Shown here: positions 36,608 to 45,489 of the stretch, one piece after another
Position numbering within the stretch: the first letter of the stretch is position 1
Layout of the letters: each line of letters starts with the position of its first letter
Made by a program: the position numbers and the translations under genes
The notes under the pieces: generated by a model
Told to the model about the DNA's origin: nothing
Database searches by the model: none
What the model saw: the letters and a program-made list of their open reading frames with translations, nothing else
Source: JAEZBP01 sp963832725
Lineage (GTDB): Bacteria > Myxococcota_A > Polyangia > Polyangiales > Sandaracinaceae
Length of the DNA stretch: 64,000 bases
Direction of reading: 5' to 3'
Assembly (NCBI GenBank): GCA_963832725.1
Contig: CAWHVG010000007.1
Location: 248,001 to 312,000, forward strand

Positions 36608-37856
36608 TCAATGCGGACGCGCTGGCGAGCCGGCTCGACGCCTCGATCGAGGGGCCGTACCAGCTGGTGGGCTCGCTCGGCGTTCCGCATGTCCGCTGGT
36701 CGGCGCGATCGGCGGCGCTCGCCCCGGCCCGACGCCGAGCGCGCGGACGACGTCTGCCAGCGGATGGCGGGCGGACTCGCAGCGATCCCTGCAAACCCGT
36801 GTGACAAAGCGAGCGCCTCGGAGGCGCACGTCGAGGCAAGTCCCGCGGCGGCGGCTCGGATCGGAGCCGTGACAGCGGGCCGTCGCGACCCTCAGCCGGT
36901 CATCGTCGACGAGCTCCGGAAAGACGATGACCCGCGCCTCGGCGGAGGCGAGACTCAGTGCGAAAAGCGCTGGTGCCCACTCGGGGTGGGGTGACCCGGT
37001 GAGGCCGAAGAGCCAGTTCCCGGAGCGGCCCAGCCAGGTGACCTCGCCGGCGGCGCATCCGGTCGTCGCGAGCACCCATCGGTGGCGCTGAGCGGAGCGA
37101 TCGTACAGCGCGACCGCCACACCGCGAAAGCGGCTCGGCAGCGGCATCTCGTAGACGTCGAAGTCGCGCTCTCTTCGTGTCCGCCGCGGCGCGTCGAACG
37201 CGTCGTAGAGGTGCCCGGAGCTCTGCACGTAGACCGAAGGAGTCCCTTCCGGCAGCCCGGCCATCGACGGCTGCGGCCTCGCGATCGGCGCCGACACCTC
37301 CACCTCGCCGATTGGCCCGGACCCGAAGTCACACGCGGCGAAGGCGTCGTCGGGCGACATCGTCTCGAGCAAGCCGATGAGCCCCCCGCGCAGCGGAGCC
37401 GGGCACGTACGCGGTGGCCCTCGGCTCGAAGCGGCGGAGCGCTGCCAACGACGGCCTCCGTTGTGCTCCGGTCGCCACGTCCGCCACGAAGGGGAGGTTG
37501 TTCGTGAGCGCCTCGTCGAGCTCGGTGACGGCGCGCCCGGTCGGGTCGAGCTCCAAGAACGAGGTCTCCGAGGATCCGTCGATCCCGGAGCCCCACGAGC
37601 TCGAGCGCAGGACGAGCCGCCCGTCGGCGAAGCGGAACACGCCTGCCTCGTCCGACCAGGAGAGCGCATCCTGCACCCGATGGAGCAGCTCGGCCGAGCA
37701 GACCTCGGCCGCACGCAGGATCGCATCCCGATCGGGGGGCACCGGATCGCGCGACTGCGCATCTGCCGAGCCCGAACACAAGAAGAAGGCGAGAACGAGC
37801 TCCGCGCCGAGCCGCGCTCCGAGCCTCGTCGTGCTCTTCGCCGCATCGCTCATCAC
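36608..37856 (-). CDS. Secreted hypothetical protein (frameshifted)
   Basis: Not assigned to a family. From the ATG at 37856 or 37853 a signal peptide (GAELVLAFFLCSGSADAQ) is followed by ILRAAEVCSAELLHRVQDAL, AGVFRFADGRLVLRSSSWGS and EALTNNLPFVADV. After a break near 37390 another frame continues GGLIGLLETMSPDDAFAACD, LPEGTPSVYVQSSGHLYDAF and CAAGEVTWLGRSGNWLFGLT, ending in LFALSLASAEARVIVFPEL. Beyond 36900 the sequence looks less like protein, and another indel is likely. It probably forms a beta-rich periplasmic domain. It converges on the MYXO-CTERM gene, 3 bp from its end. Confidence 0.55.
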
Positions 37857-37932
37857 CCCTGTGCGTTCGCAGCGCGCTGCGGGTCTCGCCCCAGTCTCAT
37901 TCGCCCCTGCTCGCGCATCCGGAGCGCGACCT

Positions 37933-38547
37933 TCAGTTCAAGTGGACGGTCTCGCCCTGGACGATGACGTCGTCGGACGCCTCGATCCGCGCCTGTCCTT
38001 CTTTCGCGGTCAGCTCGATGCTCTTCGCGCGGACGCGGAGCTTGCCCGACAGATCGAGATCGATCTCGTCCCGCAGCAGCCGGACCACCGGACCGGTCTC
38101 CTCTTCGAACACCTCGACCAGATCTTCGCCCGACGCGCTCCGTATCCGCACGGCCTCGTCACGCTCGAGCTCGATCCGCGCCGCGGTGTCGCGCTCCGGC
38201 TCGGGGCGCCGCGCGAATCCGTCGATCACGCCGGTGACCACCGGCTCCGGCCAGTTGGCTGCGCGGATCATCAGCACCCGGTCGGCGACCCGCACCGGCA
38301 AGCTCTGCAGCGTCGGGAGCCACTTCTCGAACGTCTGGCCTTCGAGATCCTGCCAGCGCACGCGGACCCGCCCCCGCAGCGTCGGATGGCGGGTGTCGAC
38401 GACCTCTCCCACCAGGCTTCCGCTCTCGCCGCTCGGCATGAGCGGTGAAATCGCCGGCGGCTCCTCGAGCATCGCCTCGAGCGGGCTGGACGGCTCCTCC
38501 TCGACCTCGAGGATGGTCTCGCTCTCGTCGTCGCGCTGGGTGGTCAT
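37933..38547 (-). CDS. DUF6484-type protein of the T6SS cargo operon
   Basis: A 204-residue protein. An acidic N-terminus (ETILEVEEEPSSPLEAMLEE) leads into GSLVGEVVDTRHPTLRGRVR, VRWQDLEGQTFEKWLPTLQS and VRVADRVLMIRAANWPEPVV, then a Lys/Arg-rich beta repeat (GKLRVRAKSIELTAKEGQAR). The sequence resembles the DUF6484 family and the OB-fold plus beta-helix of VgrG/gp5 spikes, and such genes occur next to RHS and DUF2169 genes. The ATG at 38547 has GGAGAG six bases upstream and overlaps the RHS stop (ATGA), so the two are translationally coupled. It may be a small spike or adaptor for the RHS protein. Confidence 0.72.
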   Translation of the reverse strand: MTTQRDDESETILEVEEEPSSPLEAMLEEPPAISPLMPSGESGSLVGEVVDTRHPTLRGRVRVRWQDLEGQTFEKWLPTLQSLPVRVADRVLMIRAANWPEPVVTGVIDGFARRPEPERDTAARIELERDEAVRIRSASGEDLVEVFEEETGPVVRLLRDEIDLDLSGKLRVRAKSIELTAKEGQARIEASDDVIVQGETVHLN

Positions 38548-41500
38548 CGCTCTCTCCATGGGGCGTCGTCGGTGGAAAGCCCACAAGACGCTGGTAGGCG
38601 GGTAAACGTGGAGGTGGGAGGCGGAAGACGCCTGCTCGGGCGGTAGCGCGCCCAAGGCCCCCACAAGAGCGCCTCGGGATCGGGGAGCCGGACGGTGGCC
38701 GCCTCGGGATCGAAGAATCGCGCGTGGGCCGGCGGCGCCGTCTCCCCGGTCGAGCGCGTCGACGAAGCGCCCGATCAGCTCCGCCTCGAGCCGCTCCGAT
38801 CGCAGCGCGCCACGGAGCGCCTCGTATCCGCGACCGAGCCCGAGCGGGCTCGCGTGCGACATCGGATCGGGCAGGTACGCGTAGAGGTTCGTGCCCGCCA
38901 CGACGCCGAGCGGGTTGGGGCTCAGGTAGGCGCCGGTCTCCGGGTCGTAGACGCGCAGCCACGAGTGCATCAGCCCCGTGTCCGGGTCTTCGTAGTGCCC
39001 CGGGAAGCGCCATGGACACGCGGTGCTCTCGTTCTCCCGCTGGAACGCACCGAAGACGTCGATGAGCCCTTTCCAGACCAGGTTGCCCCCGATCGCCGTG
39101 AGCTCGGTCGGCATCCCGAGCGGATCGGTGAGCACGGCGAACGCGCCGTCGTCCTCGAGCTTGCCGACGAGCGTGCCGCTCTCCCAGATCCAGCTCGTGA
39201 CCCGGTTGCCCTCCACCTCGTGCAAGAGCTCGAGCCCGTCCCAGACGTAGCGCGTGTCCCGCTCCACGTCCCAGACCGGCTCGTCGAGCCCGGGGATGAT
39301 GGTCTTCTTCTCCAGCCGGCGCGCCACGCGGCGCCCCAGTGCGTCGTAGTCGAAGGCGACGCGGGTGGAGTCCGAGAGCCAGACCTCCAGCAGACGGCCG
39401 AGCGCGTCCCAGCGATAGCGCTGAACGCTGCCGTCCGGCGTCTCCTTCTCGACGCGCCTTCCCTCCGCGTCGTAGCGGTACTCGATGCCGTAGGTCTCGA
39501 GCAGCCGGCCGCCGGTCGCGTAGCGATGGTCGTCGCGCGCGTTGGTTCGGTAGACGTTGCCCACGTCGTCGAGCGCGCGCACCGCGCCACCCACCTGGAC
39601 AAGCCTGCCCCGTGGGTCGTGGCGGTGACGACGGAGCCCGCGCTCTGGATCCTCCACTGCGCTGAGCCGGTCGACTCCGGTCCAGTGGAAGCGCAGCGTC
39701 GCCAGCGCCCGCTCGCCGAACATGACCGTCCGTTCGGTCGCGCGTCCGAGCGCGTCTCGTTGCCAGCGAAGGCTCAAGCCGCCCGGGAGCTGGCGCGCGC
39801 TCTCGCGTCCACACGCGTCGCGCGCGAAGGTGAGCGAGAGCTGCTGTTCGCCGCGCCGGGCGGTGACCGCCGTCGCGTTCCCGAGGACGTCCCGCTCGAT
39901 GTGCACGGCCAGGCCGAGCGAGCTCTGGAGCAAAATCCGCCGTCCGTTCACGTCGTAGTCGCTCTTGACCCAGTGCCCGTTCTCTCGCTTCTCGAGCGCG
40001 ATGCGGCCCTCGCCGTCGCGTGTGAGATCGACGACGCGGTCGGCTTCCTGAGCACGCGCGAGGCGTCCACCCGGCGTCCACGCGAAGCGCTGGAAGGTCT
40101 CGTCCCCGTGCTCGAGCGAGACGGGACGGCCTGCGCGATCCCGCGTGACCTCCGTTCGAGAGCTGCCACGCGACTCGCGTATCACCATGCCGTTGTGATC
40201 GCGAAGCACGGTACGCTTTTCACCATCGAAGCCCAGCTCGGCGACGATGCGACCAGCCGCATCGCGGGTGAGCTCCCAGAAGTCGAGCGCTTCGCTCTCG
40301 ACCATCTTCACGTCGCCCTCCGCGTCGCGGTGCAGCCGTAGTCCTGCTTCGCCCTCGCCGACGAAGACGACCCTTCCGAAGCCATCGCGCTCGAGGGAGA
40401 GCGAGGTGACGTCGTCTCGTACGCTCGTCACACGTCCGGCTTCGTCGGAGCCCCAAGCCTGGACGAGCCCCTCTGCGAGCTGGACCTGCGCCACTCGCCC
40501 GCACGGCTCGTAGTGAACTCGGTGCGTTTGGCCGAGCTCGTCCGTCACCTCGGTGACGCGGAAGAGCGCATCGTAGCGCGCTCGCCGTGAGCCCGATGGC
40601 CCGTCGAGGCGCTGAACCTCGAGCGAGCGCGGCTCACGAACGAGCGCCACCCTCGCCTCACCCGGGGCGCGGATGGCTGCGAGCGGCCCCTCGCCGTCGT
40701 GCTCGTAGACCGTGCTCACGCCGCGGCGGTCGATCGCGGCGGTCATCCGACCGAGGTGATCCCACGCCCACTGAGCCGCGTGTCCGTCCGCGTCCACGTG
40801 CTTCGTGAGACGAGCTCCATCGTCGTGCTCGAGCGCGACCGCGCCTCGATCCGGTCCGGAGACGTCCGCCAGGTGATACGCGGCGTCGTAGAGATACGAC
40901 GTCTCACCGTCCGGCGTCGTCTGCGACGCGAGCAGTCCCGTGTGCTCGTCGTAGGTGCGAGTGACCTCGTTCGCGAACGGGTCGAGGGCTTTCGTGATCT
41001 GGTGATCGGTCGCCACGTTCAACGAGAACGATCCACCCTTGGCGTCGCCGACGCCGACGACGCCCCGCTCCGCGTCGAAGAAGAGCTCGCGCTCGTGGTC
41101 TTCCCAACGCTCGTAGGTGACGCGGGCCAGCGTGCCTTCCCCGTCGTAGACGAAGCGCCGGACGAGCCCGCTCGGGGCGATCTCCTTGGTGAGCAGGTGC
41201 GCGTGATAGCCGTACTTGCTGCCCCGCCCGGAGCCGTCCACGGCCTCGACGAGCTGCCCCGTCGCGTCCACCTCGTAGCGCGCGGCGATCATCTCCTGGG
41301 CCCCGTCTCGCGTCGGCTGAAACACGCGGATCAGCCGCCCGCGTGCGTCGTGCTCGAAGCGAGCGCCGTGCCCCGACGGCAGCACCAAGCGCTCGAGGCG
41401 GCCGTGGGTGTCGTAGCGGAGGTCGAGCGGCGTCCCGTCGGGCCCCCAGATCCGCACCAGGCGTGCCTTGGGCGCTCCCGTGCTCAGCGTCTGTGGGATC

Positions 41501-43185
41501 CGCGCGAACCCGAAACGCCGGCCGTCCGAGAGGCGCGCTTCGTACGCGTCGGTCGCGACCCGAATGACCGTGAGACCGGCCACGGGATGGTGGACCCGCT
41601 GGCCGAGCCCGAGCTCCGTCCCACCGGGGACCGGGATCCCGATCTCGCGCCCGTCCTCCGTTCGATGGAGGACCCAGCCGCCTTCCTCCCAGACAGCCTG
41701 CTCGAGCGAGTGCGTCCATCCGAGCCCGAGCGCGCCGGCACGCCAGGTCATCGACGAGCTGTAGAAGCGGCGGAAGGCGAAGCCGAGGGTCCCGGGAAGG
41801 CTCCAATCGGTCGCCTCGAGGAGAAGACGGCCCGTCGCGACGTCGACGTCGTTCCGTCCTGGAGCTTCGCGCTTGCTCTGCTGGTCTCGCTCGCGCCGGG
41901 GCCGATCCTCCGGCAAGAGCGCGCCCGCGAGCGCCAGGTAGCCAGGCTCGCCCGGCTTCCGCTTGGGCGGAAGCACGCCGCTCTTCCCCTCTGCCTTCGC
42001 GCGCTTCAGCCGGGCGTAGATCGGCTCGGGCGTTTCGAAGCGGACCGGCGCTCCATCGGCCCAGAGCGTGATGGGGATGTGGCCGTGGACACCGGGGAAG
42101 AAGGCGCGCGGCATCTCCCGGCGGATGCCAGCCCAGGTGATCTGCACCTTCAGCTCGTGCGGCACGACGACCACGTGAAGGAGCTTCGCCTCGACCGGCT
42201 GGCGATCTCCCTCCACCTCGATCTCGAGCTGCGGGAAGCGCGGGAGCGTGAACTGGATGGTCTCCCGCTCCGGGTGCATTCCGACGCACTCGACCGGCGT
42301 GCCCTCCGCCAGGTCCGCGAACGACATCCCGAGCGACGCCTCCTGGAAGTAGTTCGGTGCCGGTGACTGGCCTCGCAACGGGTTGCCCATGCGGTCCCGC
42401 CAGCGCTCGGGCATGAACCCCCGGCGGACCTCCTCGAGCACCTCGCCGGCGGGGATTGGATGCAGCATGTCCACGCCGACGTAGTGAGCGCGCGGGAACA
42501 TCGCCGGGAAGTGCCAGTCGACGAACCACGACAAGGGCTGCCGGTACCATCGCTTCGGATCGGCGATCAGGTTGTCGGGCGTGAGCAGCTGATCCGGATC
42601 CTCGAGGTTGGGGAGCTCGACGTTCGGTCGCGGCGAAGCGAGGACGAGGTAGCCCTTCCCGGACTGGTTCCGGGGATAGAAGCCATCGTTCTGCCCCATG
42701 ATGTCGAGGAGCGCGTCGAGCTTCTGCGGTTCCTTCGGAATGACGCGGTCGTCGATGCCACCGTAGGCATTGCGATAGGTGAGCGGGAGCTCGACGAAGG
42801 GCTCGGGGCGCCCGAGCCGCGGCCGGCCCGACTGTTCCCACTCGACGAAGCGCGTCCCGAACACCTGCACTCGCTTCTTGTATCGACCCACGCGGACCGA
42901 CACCGAGCGCTGCTCCACCGCGCGCCCGTCCCGGGCGTATGCGTTCCCGAGCACCGCGACGTCCGCGACGCCCTTAAACGGCCAGTAGTCCGATCCCGGA
43001 GGCCAGCGAGGATCCGCCTCCTCGTCGGCGATGTCGTGCGCGAGCGGCTCCGGCGCGTCGACGACGAGCCGTCCCTCGGCGATCGAGTACGTCTTCTTGA
43101 CGGTCCCCCACACCAGCTGATCGAGCTGATCCTCCGGCAAGAGCCGAACGACCGCGTCGAAGTCGTCTCCGGCGGTCTTTCCCAT
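38544..43185 (-). CDS. DUF2169-RHS fusion protein, candidate T6SS toxin (one frameshift at the tip)
   Basis: About 1,547 residues. Residues 1-380 are a DUF2169 domain (PLTYRNAYGGID, LPNLEDPDQLLTPDN), the T6SS adaptor/chaperone fold. A Lys/Arg linker is followed by a DUF6531 module (NDVDVATGRLLLEATDWSLP) near 450, then many YD repeats (residues 560-1370: YDTHGRLERL, YDAEGRRVEKETPDGS, YDALGRRVARRL). The RHS core is LRVYDPETGAYLSPNPLGVV at about 1,427. The polymorphic tip after SPLGLG has about 95 residues and changes frame near 38725. The corrected tip (ARFFDPEAATVRLPDPEALL, WGPWARYRPS) ends at a TGA overlapping the next ATG. No known toxin motif or immunity gene was recognised. Confidence 0.85.
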
Positions 43186-44384
43186 CACAGCTCGTCAAGG
43201 CTCATGGGATCCAGGCCCCGTGAACCGCTGGAGTCGGGGCTGCCGATGTCGGCATCGGGAATCAACGCTCCGTCTCGATGACGGTAGAAACCCGAGCCGC
43301 CGCCGGCTTTGTCCGGTCGATCGGTAGAGTACCGACCCTCCATGTTCTGGCCGATTGCACCGACACCGAGTGCGCCGTCGCCCTGCCACTCGCCTGCCTC
43401 GTTCTGCGATACACCACCGCTTCCATGAAGGTTTAACCCGTCGCCACCGACCTGGAAGTGAGCCTGGTGAGACCATCGCCCCTCACCCTCAGAGTTGAAG
43501 TCTCTGGTGGAATCCCAACCGGCCTCGGCCACCCCCATGTTCGCTCCAAGGTTGAGCCCTCCAGGACCTCGATAGTCACTAAAGTGCTGTCCAGCCAACC
43601 GAACGAGACCGCGTGCGAGTCCCCCGAAAGTGCCTGAAGCGGCGCCTCTGGCGGCCTTGGAAATTTCGTCGCTGGTGTTTCCGCCTGCGATGAACCCCCA
43701 CCCTGCGCTATCAACGGCTTCTCCCCACCGCTCCTCCTCGGGTTTGTTGTCACTTGTGTGCTCTTTCTGGAGAGCTTTGGATGCACCTGCAAGTGATAAA
43801 GCCGATGAAATTACTGACTCGACGAGCAGACCAATGGCGTCCGCCACGATGTCGATCCAGTGTTGCCCCACAATGGCACTGCTCAATAGTGGCGCCATGA
43901 GTCCTGTTCCGGCCACTGGGTATGCGCACGGGAAGTTGCAGAAGGTCATCGGAGATGGGATGCGAGGAAACGGGTAGGGGATCAGGTAGCAACAGGCGAC
44001 GCCCTTTCCGTTTGCGCGTACTTCACCGGCAGTAAACTTGGCTTTGCGAGCCGACCCGGGCAATATTGTGAGATATTGGATGTTATCTGGCGGAATGCTA
44101 ATGTGCGGGATGAGTGGGCCGACGTCGTGGCCCTCCAAGGCAAATGGGTGGCCAAGGTGTAATACGTTGTTGGTAAACTTATTTTTGCCAAGAAGCGATC
44201 CGGGTGGCCAATACAGTGGTGTCCACGACTCGATATGCGGTTGCCCCGGGTTCGGCGGCGCGAGGCCAGGCGGAACCACTGGCCCACCGGCACTCATGTA
44301 GTCATGAAGTGACATGTAGACTGGGCTAATATCGAATTCACACACGGTATATACCGTGAGCGAAACTGCGGTAGGAAAGCTCAT
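43185..44384 (-). CDS. Low-GC candidate T6SS effector, unknown family
   Basis: A 399-residue protein with no family recognised. Its ATG overlaps the stop of the DUF2169 adaptor gene (ATGA), and its own stop overlaps the RHS start. Residues 1-190 are rich in Pro, aromatic and His residues (MSLHDYMSAGGPVVPPGLAP, LYWPPGSLLGKNKFTNNVLH). A hydrophobic segment follows at about 160-205 (AGTGLMAPLLSSAIVGQ; ADAIGLLVESVISSALSLAG). The C-terminal half is Gly-rich and hydrophilic (ASGTFGGLARGLVRLAGQ, GGDGLNLHGSGG). Lines 43430-44390 are about 43-58% G+C against about 70% around them, so recent acquisition is likely. Position next to an adaptor suggests an effector, perhaps membrane-active; this is an inference. 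Confidence 0.6.
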   Translation of the reverse strand: MSFPTAVSLTVYTVCEFDISPVYMSLHDYMSAGGPVVPPGLAPPNPGQPHIESWTPLYWPPGSLLGKNKFTNNVLHLGHPFALEGHDVGPLIPHISIPPDNIQYLTILPGSARKAKFTAGEVRANGKGVACCYLIPYPFPRIPSPMTFCNFPCAYPVAGTGLMAPLLSSAIVGQHWIDIVADAIGLLVESVISSALSLAGASKALQKEHTSDNKPEEERWGEAVDSAGWGFIAGGNTSDEISKAARGAASGTFGGLARGLVRLAGQHFSDYRGPGGLNLGANMGVAEAGWDSTRDFNSEGEGRWSHQAHFQVGGDGLNLHGSGGVSQNEAGEWQGDGALGVGAIGQNMEGRYSTDRPDKAGGGSGFYRHRDGALIPDADIGSPDSSGSRGLDPMSLDEL

Positions 44385-45439
44385 CTGCCGTCCTCGATGG
44401 TCAAGCGCAGGCTTCGTTCGCCCTCGATCGTCGTCGTGAAGCGGAACCAAGCTTGGTAGGTGATGGAGAAGCGGCGCTCTTCGGGGAGCAGCACGACGAT
44501 GGTGGGGTCGAGCTCGCGGCGGCCCATGCGCTCCCCGAGCACGTAGTCCGCGCCGACGCGCAGGCGCGGCAGGACGAACTCCCAGACGCCGTCGGTCGTG
44601 CAGCCGGAGATCCGAACAGGGGATCCGGCCGGGAGGTGCGCGCCGCGCAGCTCCGGATGTGAGACGGCCAACTGCTCCGCGTTCAGCCGCGCCATCAGCT
44701 CTTCGGTGAGCTGGTCGGGCGAGGTCAGACCGTGCACTGCCGCCGCCCGCAGGCCCAGCGTGCCGGGGAGCGTGGACCAGCAATAGGGCAGCGGCTCGTC
44801 GTCCCAGCGCTGGATGGGCGACGCCGGGTTCTCCAGGTTCGGGAGCAGGCGCTGCGTGTCGTAGCGGGGAAAGGTGGGCGCACACTGCGCGGGGGCCAGG
44901 CGCGCTGCCAGCTTCGCCGGGTCCGCGCCGCGGCCGAACGAGTTGAAGGGGTGCTCGAGGGGCACCGACGACGCCTCGTCCAGCCAGACCTCGACGCTGC
45001 CGCCGAAGGCGCGGTCCCAGGTGAGCGGCATCTGCAGAAACGGCTCGGGGGGGCTCATCGCCGCTTCCGCGCCGCTTCCGATCCAATACCGATCTCCGAT
45101 GACGCTCAGCCGTCGCTCGTAGTCGCCGATCTGGAGCGAGACCGTCATCGACTCCACGGGACGCCTGCCGGGCGCGTGCGCGCTCCCGAGCAGGACGAAC
45201 TCCACATCGCCTCCCTGACGCATGCGCACGTCCGAAGGCAACAGGCCGAGCGCCGTGTCGAGCGGCGCGTCCAGGACCGGCAGCGGGTCGTCGGCGTCGA
45301 GCTCCACGCGAGGCCCGTAGGTCTTGAACGTAGCCTTCGCGACGAGGCAGCCGGTACGCCGGTGCTCGCCCGTCTCGGCGTCGCCGATGTCGCCGATCAT
45401 CAAATCGGCCGCAAGCCCTGTTTGATTGACGAGGTCCAT
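44381..45439 (-). CDS. DUF2169 T6SS adaptor protein
   Basis: A 352-residue DUF2169 protein. Family motifs: MPLTWDRAFGG, the HPFNSFGRG motif and RLLPNLENPASP; a final WFRFTTTIEGERSL strand. DUF2169 proteins act with T6SS spike and effector loading as adaptors or chaperones, and usually lie between vgrG and effector genes, as here. It begins 50 bp after the vgrG stop and overlaps the next gene by ATGA. A second DUF2169 domain is fused to the RHS protein three genes on. The N-terminal start MDLVNQTGLAADLM is the usual beginning of the family. Confidence 0.88.
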   Translation of the reverse strand: MDLVNQTGLAADLMIGDIGDAETGEHRRTGCLVAKATFKTYGPRVELDADDPLPVLDAPLDTALGLLPSDVRMRQGGDVEFVLLGSAHAPGRRPVESMTVSLQIGDYERRLSVIGDRYWIGSGAEAAMSPPEPFLQMPLTWDRAFGGSVEVWLDEASSVPLEHPFNSFGRGADPAKLAARLAPAQCAPTFPRYDTQRLLPNLENPASPIQRWDDEPLPYCWSTLPGTLGLRAAAVHGLTSPDQLTEELMARLNAEQLAVSHPELRGAHLPAGSPVRISGCTTDGVWEFVLPRLRVGADYVLGERMGRRELDPTIVVLLPEERRFSITYQAWFRFTTTIEGERSLRLTIEDGR

Positions 45440-45489
45440 GTGCTACTCGCCCCGGCCTCGATCTCGGACGGCTGCGACAGACGATTGGC

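Noticed and set aside
37933..43188. A single 1,751-residue protein including the DUF6484-type part
   Set aside because: The corrected RHS tip ends at a TGA that overlaps an ATG with a good ribosome site. Two coupled genes fit better.
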